DNA of 48,710 nt from Dehalococcoidia bacterium (GTDB lineage Bacteria > Chloroflexota > Dehalococcoidia > Lucifugimonadales > HRBIN23): assembly GCA_025060295.1 (NCBI GenBank), contig JANXCH010000004.1:1-48710 (forward strand). Reading direction: 5' to 3'. The notes under the pieces are model-generated. The model saw only the letters and a list, made by a program, of their open reading frames with translations. It was not told the origin of the DNA and made no database searches. Of this stretch, positions 17,209 to 27,193 are shown piece by piece; position 1 is the stretch's first letter, and each line of letters opens with the position of its first letter. The position numbers and the translations under genes were made by a program.

Positions 17209-19653
17209 TTAGGACGGGGAAGGGTTCTGGGTCTCGGCAGGTGCCCCCACAGCCTCGGAGGGGCGGCCGCCGTCGGCGGAGACGGCCGTCAGGGCCTTAT
17301 TCATCTCCCGCAGGCGCTTATCCACCCGCCCGTTGACGGTATCGGGGGGGAAGGAGCCATCGGCCCCCCGCTCCCCGGCGGGCACTCCGGTCAGGATGCT
17401 AATGCCCTCGTCCACCGTGCGCACCGCCCAGATGTGAAACTTCCCCTGGCGCACCGCCTCCACCACCTCCTCCTTCAGCATCAGGTGTTGCACATTGGCC
17501 TCGGGGATGATAACGCCCTGCTCCCCCGTGAGGCCCCGTAGGCGGCAAGTATAGAAGAAGCCCTCAATCTTCTCGTTGACGCCCCCCACAGCCTGCACCT
17601 CCCCCCGCTGGTTGACGGAGCCAGTAACGGCAATGCCCTGCTTGATGGGCAGGTCGGCCAGGGCCGAGAGGAGGGCATACAGTTCGGCGGAGGAAGCGCT
17701 GTCCCCGTCCACCATTTCGTAACTCTGCTCAAACACCAGGCGCGCCGAAAGGGTCAGGGGCTTGTCCTGGGAGAAGCGATGCATCAGATACCCGGCGAGG
17801 ATAAGCACCCCTTTGGTATGGATCGGCCCTCCCAGGCGTGCCTCCCGTTCAATATCCACCAGGCCGGCCCGCCCCAGGCCCAGGCTGGCGGTGATGCGGT
17901 TGGGACGCCCAAAAGCGTAATCCCCGAGCAACACCACCGACAACCCGTTCACCTGCCCCACTTTGGCCCCCTCCGTCTCCACCAGGAGCACCTGGCGCTG
18001 AATCATCTCCTGCAGGCGCTCCTCTATGAGGTTAGAGCGGTAGATTTTCTTCTCCACGGCCTTAAGCACATGGGCGGCGTCCACCCGAGGGGAGCCATCC
18101 ACTTTGGCCCAGTAATCGGCCTCCCAAGCCAAGTCCGCCAGTGCGCCGAAGCGGGCGGAGAGTTTGCGTTGGTCTTCGGCCATGCGGGAACCCATCTCCA
18201 CCATTTTGGCGGCGGCGTCCGCCGTGAAATGGCGCAGGCCCTCCCGCTTGGCCAGGGTGCACAGGAAAGCACAGTACAGGCGCTCCGTTTCGGGGGTGCG
18301 GTCCATACGGGAGTCAAAATCGGCCCGCACCTTGAACACTTTCCGAAACTCATCATCCAATGCGTAAAGGATATAGTACTGGAAAGGACTGCCGGTAATG
18401 ATCACCTTCACATCTAGGGGGATAGGTTGGGGCTGGATGGTCTTGGTGGCCACGATACCCAGGTGCTCCACCAGGTCTTCCGTGACGATCTCGCGGTTCA
18501 ACAGGGCGCGCTTGAGGCTCTCGTAACTGAAGGGGTTACGCACAAGGTCGTCCATGGAGAGCACCAAGTACCCCCCGTTGGCGTGGTGCAGAGCGCCAGG
18601 CTTGATGAGGGTAAAGTCGGTCTGCAACAGGCCGTACATCACCTCCTTCTCCAGGCGCCCGAACAGGGTGGGGTAGTTGGGGTTATGCTCCACCACCACG
18701 GGGGCACCCTGCAGGGTGCTGTTGTCCACTAGCAGGTTGACCTCATAGCGGCGCAGGGCCAGTTCCTGGGGAGAGACGGGGGCCTGGGGTGCAGAGGGCT
18801 GTTGGGCGGGGGCGAAGAAGTACTCCAAGTTATGGAGCATGTCCTCCCGCACAGCCTGGAGGTAAGCGGTAACCTGGGGCAGGTCAGCGTAGGTTTCCAT
18901 CAGGTCTTCGATGATACCCCCCACCACATGGAGGGCCACCTCCCGGTTGAGGGCGTGAATCAGCTCCTCGGCTTGGCGCTCCAGGGAGCGCACCTCCTTA
19001 AGGACGGTTTTGAGGGCGTGTTCAATCTCCTCCCGCCGTTTCTGCAACTCGGCGCGCACCACCGGGTCCAGGCGCAGGAACTCCTCGTCGGTGAGAGGAC
19101 GTCCCTTGCTCAGGGGGAGAATGACAAACCCCACGGGGGTGGCCTGGATGGAGAAGCCCCGCTCCAAAGCATGCTGGGAGAGGCGGGTGAACAGGGCCTC
19201 CCGCTGGCGGTTGACCTCCTGGGTGATGCGCTCCCGCCGGGAGATGTATTCCTCGGCCTCAAAGGCCTTGGGGATTTCCCGACGCGCCTTCTCCACGAGT
19301 TGGCGCATGTCGCGGCGGAAGCGCCGTCCCCGTCCCGGGGGCAGGGAAAGGCAGCGGGGACGAAAGGGGTCTTCAAAGTTGTAGACATAGCACCAATCGT
19401 TGGGTACCGCCTCTGTGCGCGCCCTCTGCTCCAGAAAAGTGCGGATGGCGGTGGTTTTCCCGGTGCCGGGCGGGCCGGCCACGAAGATGTGAAAGTGGGG
19501 ACGGCGAATGCCCAACCCAAACTCCAAGGCATCCACGGCCCTCTGTTGCCCGACAATGCCCGGCAGGGGGTCAAGTTCGTCGGTGCAGGTGAAGCCTAGA
19601 GTGGCCGGTGAGCAAACGGCACGCAGTTCCTCAGGTGCTAAAAGGCGCGCCAT
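17209..19653 (-). CDS. Lon-related AAA+ ATP-dependent protease
   Basis: An 814-residue soluble Lon-family protein of the type called putative ATP-dependent protease LonB/YcbZ. It has a Walker A site (VAGPPGTGKTTA), a long helical insertion about residues 120-300, and a C-terminal Lon protease domain. The Ser-Lys dyad is Ser652 in VDGDSASSAEL and Lys695 in VGGVNEKIEGFF. TGSVNQRGEVQAVGG is characteristic of this branch, as opposed to classical Lon. No membrane segment is seen, unlike archaeal LonB. The start is ATG 19653 with AGGAGG eight bases upstream; an in-frame extension is less likely. The role is presumably degradation of damaged or regulatory proteins. Confidence 0.92.
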   Translation of the reverse strand: MARLLAPEELRAVCSPATLGFTCTDELDPLPGIVGQQRAVDALEFGLGIRRPHFHIFVAGPPGTGKTTAIRTFLEQRARTEAVPNDWCYVYNFEDPFRPRCLSLPPGRGRRFRRDMRQLVEKARREIPKAFEAEEYISRRERITQEVNRQREALFTRLSQHALERGFSIQATPVGFVILPLSKGRPLTDEEFLRLDPVVRAELQKRREEIEHALKTVLKEVRSLERQAEELIHALNREVALHVVGGIIEDLMETYADLPQVTAYLQAVREDMLHNLEYFFAPAQQPSAPQAPVSPQELALRRYEVNLLVDNSTLQGAPVVVEHNPNYPTLFGRLEKEVMYGLLQTDFTLIKPGALHHANGGYLVLSMDDLVRNPFSYESLKRALLNREIVTEDLVEHLGIVATKTIQPQPIPLDVKVIITGSPFQYYILYALDDEFRKVFKVRADFDSRMDRTPETERLYCAFLCTLAKREGLRHFTADAAAKMVEMGSRMAEDQRKLSARFGALADLAWEADYWAKVDGSPRVDAAHVLKAVEKKIYRSNLIEERLQEMIQRQVLLVETEGAKVGQVNGLSVVLLGDYAFGRPNRITASLGLGRAGLVDIEREARLGGPIHTKGVLILAGYLMHRFSQDKPLTLSARLVFEQSYEMVDGDSASSAELYALLSALADLPIKQGIAVTGSVNQRGEVQAVGGVNEKIEGFFYTCRLRGLTGEQGVIIPEANVQHLMLKEEVVEAVRQGKFHIWAVRTVDEGISILTGVPAGERGADGSFPPDTVNGRVDKRLREMNKALTAVSADGGRPSEAVGAPAETQNPSPS

Positions 19654-19761
19654 CGTGGTCCTCCTGGGGTAGAGTGTATCCCCTAGAGGCACAGGCCACA
19701 ACCCCCCGCCACCCTTGGGCAAAATCTGGCAGACTGATAGAAAAGACCCGTATGGGCCTTC

Positions 19762-19791
19762 TTGTCCGAAGCCCTGGTGATCCGATATACT
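19762..19791 (+). promoter_or_regulatory. Promoter of PEP synthase gene
   Basis: TTGTCC (19762-19767) and TATACT (19786-19791) are 18 bases apart, a good sigma-70-type pair. Transcription would begin near 19798 and leave a leader of about 120 bases before the ATG at 19921. I see no riboswitch I can name in that leader. Confidence 0.6.
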
Positions 19792-19920
19792 AAAAGCTAC
19801 CTACACATGCCCCCTCTTGGGTGCTCCAGGTCCAGTAGATAGCAACGCGCAGGCAGGAGGGCACGCGTCTCCCCGAGGTCTTACCCCGTAGGAGAGGTGC
19901 GCCCTCTGGCAGGGGGTTAC

Positions 19921-22203
19921 ATGCCACGTGCGGTACTCCAGTTCCACGAGGTCGGCCAGGGGGAGATTGCCCTGGCCGGGGGGAAGGGTGCAAGCCTGGG
20001 GGAGATGGTGCGTGCCCGTATCCCGGTGCCCCCAGGCTTTATCGTTTCGGCGGCGGCCTATCGGGAGTTCCTGGAAAGCACCTCCCTGCAGAAGCGCCTG
20101 AAACAGCTTCTGCACGGCCTAGACCACAACGATTCCGCCGCCCTCCAAGAGGTCGCCCGCCAGGCCCAACGCCTCATTCTGGAGACGCCCTTCCCCGCCC
20201 CCCTAGCACAGGAGATCGCCGAGGCCTACCAAGCTCTGGGGGACGGCTTTGTAGCGGTGCGCTCCTCGGCCACCGCCGAGGACCTGCCCCAGGCGTCCTT
20301 CGCCGGCCAGCAGAGCACCTTCCTCAATGTGCGGGGGGTGGCCCAAGTGCTCCACGCCGTGCAAGCGTGCTGGGCGTCCCTGTTCGGGGCGCGGGCCATC
20401 TTCTACCGCGCCGAGCACCGTTTTGACCACCTCCAGGTGGCTATCGCGGTGGTCGTCCAGCGCATGGTCCAGTCGGAGGTCTCGGGGGTGCTGTTTACCG
20501 TGGACCCGGTGACCCGCCAGCAGGACCTGATGGTCATCGAGGCAGTTTACGGGCTGGGCGAAGCGGTGGTGGGCGGGGCCCTGGTGCCCGATTTCTACCC
20601 CGTGCGACGCACCCCCAAGGGCACCTTTCGCCTCGTGCGCGACCAGGTGCGCATTAGCCGCCAGCCCTGGAAACTGGTGCGCAACCCCAACCCCGGCCCC
20701 ACTTTGGAGGACGCCAACCTGAAGGTGGAGGTGCCCCCCGAGGAGCAAGCCCGCCCCAAACTCACCGAGGAGCAGGTGCTGGCCCTGGCGGCATTAGGGG
20801 CACGGGTGGAGGCCCGCTACGGCTATCCGGTGGACATCGAGTGGGCCCTGGAGAAAGGCACCCTGTACATTTTGCAGGCCCGCCCCATCACCACCCTGCG
20901 CCTGGCCGCCGAGGAGGTGGAGCCCTTTATCAACGCCCCCGTGTTGTTGCAGGGCGACCCCGCCAGCCCGGGTGTGGGGAGCGGGCCGGTGCGCATCGTG
21001 CGCTCCCACGCTGAGTTGAGCAACGTCCAGCCCGGGGATGTGCTGGTGGCGGAGATGACCACCCCCGACTATGTGCCGGCCATGAAGCGGGCAGTGGCCA
21101 TCGTCACTGAGCAGGGGGGGCGCACCTGCCACGCCGCCATCGTGAGCCGGGAGATGGGCCTCCCCTGTGTGGTGGGGGCCGAAGGGGCCCTGGTCAAACT
21201 CCGCGACGGACAGGAGGTTACCGTCCACGGCACCCTGGGCAAGGTCTATGCCGGCATCATCCAGGTGGCGCGGCGGGCGGTGGAGGTGCGCCCCGCCATC
21301 CGCACCCGCACCCGCCTCTATGTCAACCTGGCAGACCCCTCCTTAGCCGACCGCATCGCCCAGCGTCCCGTGGATGGGGTGGGCCTGTTGCGGGCGGAGT
21401 TCATCATCGCCCACTTGGGTTCCCACCCCCGCTGGCTCTTGGAGCAGGGGCGCGGCCACGAGTGGACAGAGAACTTGGCCAAAGGGGTGGAAACCTTCGC
21501 CCGTGCCTTTTACCCCCGCCCGGTGGTGTATCGCCTTTCGGATTTGAAGACCAACGAGTACCGCAACCTGGAGGGGGGCAAGGCCTACGAGCCCGAGGAG
21601 GAGAACCCCATGCTAGGCTGGCGGGGGGCACGCCGATATGTGGACGACCCTGAGGTGTTCGCTTTGGAGGTGGAGGCTATCCGCAGGGTGCGGGAGCGGT
21701 GGGACAACCTGTATGTTATGGTGCCCTTCGTGCGCACCCCCCAGGAACTGGCCCAGGTGAAAGCCCTGCTGGAGAAAGGGGGCCTCTCCCGCGAGCACGG
21801 CCTGAAGCTGTGGATGATGGTGGAGGTGCCGTCCAATGTCATCCTCTTGGAGGAGTTCCTGAAGGTGGGGATTGACGGCGTCTCCATCGGCTCCAACGAC
21901 CTGACCCAACTGGTGCTGGGGGCCGACCGGGACAACGCCCGCCTGCGGGACGTGTTCGAGGAGCGGGACCCGGCCGTCCTGTGGTGCATGGAGCGCACCA
22001 TCGCCGTTGCCAAGCAGTTCGGGGCCACCTCGTCCATCTGTGGGCAGGCCCCCTCCTTCTACCCGGACCTCACCGAGCAACTGGTGCGCTGGGGGATTAC
22101 CTCCGTTTCCGTCTCCCCCGATGTGATTGATAGCACGCGGGAGGTCATTGCCGCAGCCGAGCGGCGTCTGGGCATTCTCCCACCCCAAGACGGGCAGGAG
22201 TAG
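19921..22203 (+). CDS. ppsA: Phosphoenolpyruvate synthase
   Basis: A 760-residue enzyme with the three parts of the family. The N-terminal ATP-grasp domain has GGKGASLGEMVRA and AVRSSATAEDLPQASFAGQQ. The central swivelling phosphohistidine domain has His404 in GGRTCHAAIVSREMGLP. The C-terminal PEP-binding barrel has Cys707 in SSICGQAPS. It converts pyruvate, ATP and water to PEP, AMP and phosphate for gluconeogenesis. ATG 19921 (AGGGGG close by) is preferred; an in-frame GTG at 19897 is possible. Transcribed from its own promoter, divergently from the Lon-like gene. Confidence 0.95.
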   Translation: MPRAVLQFHEVGQGEIALAGGKGASLGEMVRARIPVPPGFIVSAAAYREFLESTSLQKRLKQLLHGLDHNDSAALQEVARQAQRLILETPFPAPLAQEIAEAYQALGDGFVAVRSSATAEDLPQASFAGQQSTFLNVRGVAQVLHAVQACWASLFGARAIFYRAEHRFDHLQVAIAVVVQRMVQSEVSGVLFTVDPVTRQQDLMVIEAVYGLGEAVVGGALVPDFYPVRRTPKGTFRLVRDQVRISRQPWKLVRNPNPGPTLEDANLKVEVPPEEQARPKLTEEQVLALAALGARVEARYGYPVDIEWALEKGTLYILQARPITTLRLAAEEVEPFINAPVLLQGDPASPGVGSGPVRIVRSHAELSNVQPGDVLVAEMTTPDYVPAMKRAVAIVTEQGGRTCHAAIVSREMGLPCVVGAEGALVKLRDGQEVTVHGTLGKVYAGIIQVARRAVEVRPAIRTRTRLYVNLADPSLADRIAQRPVDGVGLLRAEFIIAHLGSHPRWLLEQGRGHEWTENLAKGVETFARAFYPRPVVYRLSDLKTNEYRNLEGGKAYEPEEENPMLGWRGARRYVDDPEVFALEVEAIRRVRERWDNLYVMVPFVRTPQELAQVKALLEKGGLSREHGLKLWMMVEVPSNVILLEEFLKVGIDGVSIGSNDLTQLVLGADRDNARLRDVFEERDPAVLWCMERTIAVAKQFGATSSICGQAPSFYPDLTEQLVRWGITSVSVSPDVIDSTREVIAAAERRLGILPPQDGQE

Positions 22204-22234
22204 GGCCCTCCTCTGGGGGCACAACGGGCAAGGG

Positions 22235-22264
22235 GCACGGGCATTCTGCCCGTGCGGGTATAAT
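22235..22264 (+). promoter_or_regulatory. Hairpin and TATAAT box upstream of polA
   Basis: GCACGGGCA-TTC-TGCCCGTGC (22235-22255) is a perfect nine-pair hairpin with no T-run. TATAAT follows at 22259-22264, 33 bases before the polA ATG. The stem occupies the place where a -35 would be, so it may be a ppsA transcript end, a regulator site, or both. Confidence 0.5.
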
Positions 22265-22296
22265 GCTTCCAAAAGGCTATCCGAGGTCTTTATCCT

Positions 22297-25068
22297 ATGC
22301 CACGCGCATCGGGGCGCTCTGCCCCTGCCCAGGTTCCCCTTCCGTTGCGGGAGGCCCCTCTGCTGATGCTCATGGATGGCCACGCCCTGGTGCACCGGGC
22401 GTGGCACGCCATCCAGAAGCCCCTCACCCTCTCCAGCACGGGGCAGGAGGTGCGGGGGGCCTATGGCTTCGCCTCCACCTTCCTGAAAGCTATCCACGAC
22501 TTCGCCCCCACCCATTGTGCCATCGCCTTTGACCTGCCTGAGCCCACCTTTCGCCACAACCGCTTCGCCGCCTACAAGGCCCACCGCCCCAAGGCCCCCC
22601 CGGAACTGTCCCAACAGTTCCCCCTGGTGCGCCGCATCGTGGAGGCCTTCCGCATCCCAATCTACGAGGCCCCAGGCTACGAAGCCGACGATGTGTTGGC
22701 CACCTTGGCGGCCCAGGCCCGCGCCCAGGGGCTGGAGGTGCTCATCCTCACCGGCGACACGGACACCTTGCAACTGGTGGGGCCGGGGGTGCGGGTAGCG
22801 CTGCACTATCGCCTGCAGGAGCGCACCCTGTTTGACGAGGGCAAGGTGCGGGAGCGCTACGGGGGACTTTCCCCTGCCCAACTTCCCCACCTCAAGGCCC
22901 TCATCGGCGACCCCACCGACAATGTGCCCGGCGTCCCCGGCATCGGGGAGAAGACGGCCACCGCCCTTTTGCTCCAGTTCGGAAGCATCCAGGGGATCTA
23001 CGAGCACCTAGCGGAGGTGCCCCCCCGCCTGCAGGCGCTCCTGGCGGAGCACCGGGAGCAAGTTGTGCAGGGGCTGGACCTGACCACCCTGCGCGCCGAT
23101 GTGCCCCTGCGCCTGGACCTGGAGGCGTGCCGCTTCTGGCGCTACGACCGGCGGGAGGTGTTGGAGTGCTTCCGGGAACTAGAGTTTGTGAGCCTGATGC
23201 CCCGCGTGCCTCAACCGGCGGAGGCTTCAGCCCCAACGGTGTCTGCCACCACACCCCCGCCCGAGACGGCCCTGGTGGGCGAATATACGGTGGTGAGCAC
23301 GGCCGAAGCCCTGGACGCCCTGGTGCAGGAGTTGATCCACGCCCCCTCCTTCACCTTCGATGTGGAGACGGACAGCAAAGACCCCATGCGGGCCTCCCTG
23401 GTGGGGCTGGCCTTTGCCACGGGGCCGGGGCGCGCTGTCTACCTGCCTCTGGGGCACACCGATGGCCCTAACCTGTCCCCCGACCTGGCCCTCGCCCGCT
23501 TACGCCCCCTGCTGGAAGACCCCCAACACCCCAAAATCGCCCACAACGCCAACTTTGACATGACTGCCCTGGCGGCGCACGGAGTATGGGTGAAGGGGGT
23601 GGTTTTTGACACCCTCATCGCCGCCCACCTCCTGGGGTATAAGGCTCTGGGGTTGAAAGATTTGTGCATGCAGGTGCTGGGGGCGGAGATGAGGCGCATC
23701 ACCGCCCTGCTGGGGACAGGCCCCAAGCAGGGGAATATGGCCCAGGTGCCCGTGGCCGAGGCGGGCCCCTATGCCTGCGCTGATGCGGACGCCACCTTTC
23801 GCCTTTACCAGGCTCTGGAGCCCCGCCTGCGCCAGGAGGGGTTCGCCCACCTGTTCCACGAGGTGGAGATGCCCCTGGTGCCCGTCCTGGTGCGCATGCA
23901 GGTCAACGGCATCGCCCTGGATGTGCCCCTGTTGCGGGAGATGTCCCGCCGCCTGGGGGACGACCTGAAGCACCTGGAGGAGGAGATCTACAGGGTGGTG
24001 GGGCACGCCTTCAACATCAACTCCTCCCGCCAACTGGGGCAGGTGCTCTTTGAGGAGTTGCGGGTGGGGCGGGGCAAGCGCACCCCCACGGGGGCCTACT
24101 CCACCGAGGCGTCGGTGCTCGAGGGGTTACGGGGTGCTCACCCCGTCATTGACCTGGTGCTGAAGTATCGGGAACTGGCTAAACTGAAGTCCACCTATGT
24201 GGATGCTTTGCCCGAGATGGTCAACCCGCGCACGGGGCGTATCCACACCAGTTACAATCAGGCGGGGGTGATTACCGGGCGCATCTCCTCCAGCGAGCCG
24301 AACCTGCAGAACATCCCCATCCGCTCCGAAATAGGGCGCCACATTCGGCGGGCGTTCATCCCTGGGGAGCGGGGCTGGAAACTGGTGGGGGCCGACTATT
24401 CCCAAATCGAACTGCGCGTCTTGGCCCACCTCTCCCGCGACCCGGCGCTGATGGAGGCGTTTTTCCAGGGGAAAGATATCCACGCCTTCACCGCCTCCCA
24501 GGTGTTCGGGGTGCCGATGGAGCAGGTAACGCCCGAGCAGAGGCGGGTGGCCAAGGTGCTGAACTTTGGGGTGATTTACGGCCTTTCGCCCTTTGGAGTG
24601 GCCCAGGAGATAAAGTCCACGCCCGAGGAGGGGGCGCGGTTCATCGAGAACTACTTGGGGCGCTATCCCGGCGTACGCCGTTACATTGAAGAGACCCTGG
24701 AGAAGGCCCGCCGCCAGGGCTATGTGGAGACCTTGCTGGGGCGGCGACGGGCTATCCCCGAGATCAACTCCCCCAACCGGCAGACGCGGGCCGCTGCCGA
24801 ACGGGAGGCCATCAATATGCCCGTGCAGGGCACGGCGGCGGAGATCATCAAGGTGGCGATGATTCGCCTGCAGGAGCGGATGGACGCCCTGAAGATGCGG
24901 GCGCGGATGCTCCTGCAAGTGCACGACGAACTGGTGTGGGAGGCCCCGCCGGAGGAGATAGAGCCTCTGAAGGGCATCATTCAGGAGATTATGCCTACCG
25001 CCCTGCCTTTGGCCGTGCCTTTGGTAGTGTCCATCACGGTGGGGGAGACCTGGGGGGAGTGGGAGTAG
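22297..25068 (+). CDS. polA: DNA polymerase I
   Basis: A 923-residue protein with three domains. The 5' nuclease is N-terminal (LMLMDGHALVHRAWHA, then EADDVLATLA and GDPTDNVPGVPGIGEKTA). The 3'-5' exonuclease has all metal-binding positions: Asp355/Glu357 (FDVETD), Asp421 (NANFD) and Tyr492/Asp496 (YACAD). The polymerase has motif A at Asp700 (DYSQIELRVLAH), motif B (RRVAKVLNFGVIYGLSPFG) and motif C at Asp877 (QVHDELVWE). It processes Okazaki fragments and fills repair gaps. Proofreading looks intact, unlike in Thermus-type enzymes. ATG 22297 fits the TATAAT box; a start near MLMDGHA (22363) cannot be excluded. Confidence 0.96.
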   Translation: MPRASGRSAPAQVPLPLREAPLLMLMDGHALVHRAWHAIQKPLTLSSTGQEVRGAYGFASTFLKAIHDFAPTHCAIAFDLPEPTFRHNRFAAYKAHRPKAPPELSQQFPLVRRIVEAFRIPIYEAPGYEADDVLATLAAQARAQGLEVLILTGDTDTLQLVGPGVRVALHYRLQERTLFDEGKVRERYGGLSPAQLPHLKALIGDPTDNVPGVPGIGEKTATALLLQFGSIQGIYEHLAEVPPRLQALLAEHREQVVQGLDLTTLRADVPLRLDLEACRFWRYDRREVLECFRELEFVSLMPRVPQPAEASAPTVSATTPPPETALVGEYTVVSTAEALDALVQELIHAPSFTFDVETDSKDPMRASLVGLAFATGPGRAVYLPLGHTDGPNLSPDLALARLRPLLEDPQHPKIAHNANFDMTALAAHGVWVKGVVFDTLIAAHLLGYKALGLKDLCMQVLGAEMRRITALLGTGPKQGNMAQVPVAEAGPYACADADATFRLYQALEPRLRQEGFAHLFHEVEMPLVPVLVRMQVNGIALDVPLLREMSRRLGDDLKHLEEEIYRVVGHAFNINSSRQLGQVLFEELRVGRGKRTPTGAYSTEASVLEGLRGAHPVIDLVLKYRELAKLKSTYVDALPEMVNPRTGRIHTSYNQAGVITGRISSSEPNLQNIPIRSEIGRHIRRAFIPGERGWKLVGADYSQIELRVLAHLSRDPALMEAFFQGKDIHAFTASQVFGVPMEQVTPEQRRVAKVLNFGVIYGLSPFGVAQEIKSTPEEGARFIENYLGRYPGVRRYIEETLEKARRQGYVETLLGRRRAIPEINSPNRQTRAAAEREAINMPVQGTAAEIIKVAMIRLQERMDALKMRARMLLQVHDELVWEAPPEEIEPLKGIIQEIMPTALPLAVPLVVSITVGETWGEWE

Positions 25069-25078
25069 GGGAATTGCC

Positions 25079-25106
25079 TTGACAACACCCGCACCTGTAT
25101 TATAGG
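25079..25106 (+). promoter_or_regulatory. Candidate promoter of the restriction-modification island
   Basis: TTGACA (25079-25084) is followed by AT-rich TGTATTATAGG. A -10 can be read as TATTAT (13-base spacer) or TATAGG (16-base spacer). It marks the switch from GC-rich polA sequence to AT-richer island sequence. Confidence 0.4.
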
Positions 25107-25134
25107 AGAATGATGCATCACTGTAGGGGGAACT

Positions 25135-26449
25135 GTGCTTACCCAACAGGAATCTCGAGTCCAAGTAAAAGATTACGGCACATTCAAGGACAGTCTCAGA
25201 GCACCTGTACACAGATGGTTTCAATACCCTGCTGGGTATTCCTATAAGTTTATTGAAGCGAAAGCGAAAGAATACAGGCTTGCCGCATCGTCATGGGTTT
25301 TAGACCCTTTCGTGGGATGCGGCACAACTTGTGTTACCCTCAAGCAGTTGGGCATCAACTCCATAGGTATTGAAGCACACCCCTTTGTGTATTGGGTGGC
25401 GAAAACGAAACTTTATTGGGAATTTGATTTATCCAATTTGCATGCTGACATTGAGCGCTTTTGGCGTTCGGTTCTGGAAGGGATAAATCATGGACAAGTC
25501 TCATTTGCGGATACCAAATCTCTGCCCCCTTTAGTACATAAATGTTTCTCCCAAGATAACTTGTCTAAATTAGTTTTTTTACGAGACACCATAGAGCGTT
25601 TTGCGTCTGATGAGCATACAAAGGATTTATTGCGCCTTGCACTCACTGCAACTCTTCGCTTGGCGTCCCGTGCCGGAGCAGGATGGCCCTATATAGCCCC
25701 TTCTCGGTATCACGAGAAACACGAACAGGAAGCCTTTTCTACTTTTTACCGCCTTGTTGGGCAAATGTACCAAGACCTTCTTTATATTACCGCTCGCGCC
25801 GTGCCACAGGATACGCAATGCCTTCTTATCCAAGGCGATGCGCGCGACCACCACCCTACCATCCCCCCCTCTTCCATTGACCTGGTCATCACTTCACCAC
25901 CCTATCTCAACAACTACGACTACGCCGATCGCACACGCCTCGAGATGTATTTCTTCGGATGGGCATCCAGTTGGCGTGACATTACTCAGAATGTCCGCGC
26001 GCGCCTAATTACTGCCGCCACAACACAAATCACAGGAAATAACGCAGAGTCAGGTACGAGTGCTACGACCCGATATAAAACACATAGCACCACTGGTCTA
26101 TGCTGACCTGAATGAACGCGTTCAACAACTGGCCCGTATCCGCGTCACAAAAGGCGGCAAGAAGCGCTACGATCTGATGATCATCGGCTACTTCAATGAC
26201 ATGTTCCTCGTCCTCCGCCGTATATATGATGTCCTGAAGCCTGGACATGACTTCGTTCTCGTATTAGGCGATTCGGCACCCTACGGTGTGCACATCCCTA
26301 CAGAGATATACCTGGGTGAACTCGCAAAGGGATTGGGCTACTCCTCCTATAAGGTTGAATTGCTGCGCACGCGTGGCGACAAATGGGCCCACAATCCCCA
26401 ACGCCATAAAGTTCCCCTCAAAGAGTGCGTTTTGACGATAACAAAATAG
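25135..26449 (+). pseudogene. DNA methyltransferase (N4-cytosine/N6-adenine type), frameshifted
   Basis: The first frame (25135-26106) has the SAM motif LDPFVGCGTT at residues 57-65 and the catalytic TSPPYLNNYDY with SPPY at 254-257. The order, motif I before motif IV with a large region between, resembles alpha-group methyltransferases; TSPPY is commonest in N4-cytosine enzymes. The frame then slips between about 26000 and 26090. The homologous remainder (LMIIGYFNDMFLVLRRIYDV, VLKPGHDFVLVLGDSAPYG) continues in the next frame to 26449. The two pieces together would make a normal-length enzyme. GTG 25135 follows AGGGGG. The region is visibly AT-richer than its neighbours, a sign of transfer. 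A sequencing indel is the alternative explanation. Confidence 0.8.
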
Positions 26450-26458
26450 AGAGTGGGT

Positions 26459-27193
26459 ATGCCTCGGATCGCCGACCCTGCTAGTGCACTAGGGGAAGCC
26501 GTAGGGAAACTCATTGAAGAACACCTCAGAGCAACCATCGACGCTCTAGCACGGAAATGGCGCTATCATGCTGCCCCTCAACGACTGCGCAATCGTACGG
26601 GGAGCACCCATCAAATTGATATCGTTGTCTGTGATAGATAGAATCGTCCCATTGTCCTTGTAGAACCTAAATATCTACGCTATAAGAAACACAACTGGGA
26701 TAAGGCCAGTCGACTCGTTGTTGCTCATCTTGCCCTGCGGCGTGCCTTTCCGACCATCCGAAAATCCCTGGCTATTTTGGCAGGTAACTGGAGTGCCCCT
26801 TCCAAGGAATTCATCTCCGCTTCTGGTATAGAGGTGCACGAAATTCTGTTTGATCATCTTGTTAGCGTCCTTCGCAAATATGATATTCAGTTCGCCTGGG
26901 ACGAGAAAAACCGTTCAACCGCTAAAGAATCCTGGCGCACTTACCAAAGGCTACATCCTGCAACGCGCAGGGCTATAGGACGGGCTCTTATTGCCCCTGT
27001 TGAACGCGCCGTTGTGCTGTCTGTAGAGCCGGCTCTCCTCGGCCCCACGGCAATTGCCGGGCGCATCGCCGATGTAGAGGTGCTCATTCGCACCAGCCAA
27101 CAGCAGTTGCTTGTCGGCTCCTTTAGAACAGTTACCGATGCTATCAAATATCTTTTGGATTTCCAGACGGACAAAAAGAGGTTAGAGTTCTGA
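26459..27193 (+). pseudogene. Restriction endonuclease-like PD-(D/E)xK protein with internal stop
   Basis: Reading from ATG 26459, the frame is interrupted only by TAG at 26639-26641 (codon 61), then runs on in the same phase to 27193. The catalytic pattern is split by the stop: Asp54 (HQIDIVV) lies before it and Glu69-x-Lys71 (VLVEPKY) after it, the spacing of a PD-(D/E)xK nuclease core. It follows the methyltransferase by nine bases, so it is most likely the partner restriction enzyme. The later in-frame start near 26777 would omit the catalytic residues. Recognition sequence and subtype are unknown. Function is inferred from the motif and the neighbour. Confidence 0.65.

Noticed and set aside
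18802-19599. Plus-strand open frame opposite the Lon-like protease
   Set aside because: The minus strand carries clear Walker A and Lon catalytic motifs; the antisense frame has none.
21613-23007. Long minus-strand open frame opposite ppsA and polA
   Set aside because: It is a shadow of GC-rich coding sequence; the plus strand has complete, recognisable enzymes and the antisense protein has no domain.
26639-26641. In-frame TAG in the nuclease gene as a pyrrolysine codon
   Set aside because: It falls in a variable loop, the neighbouring methyltransferase is also broken, and there is no pyrrolysine context. A nonsense mutation is simpler.
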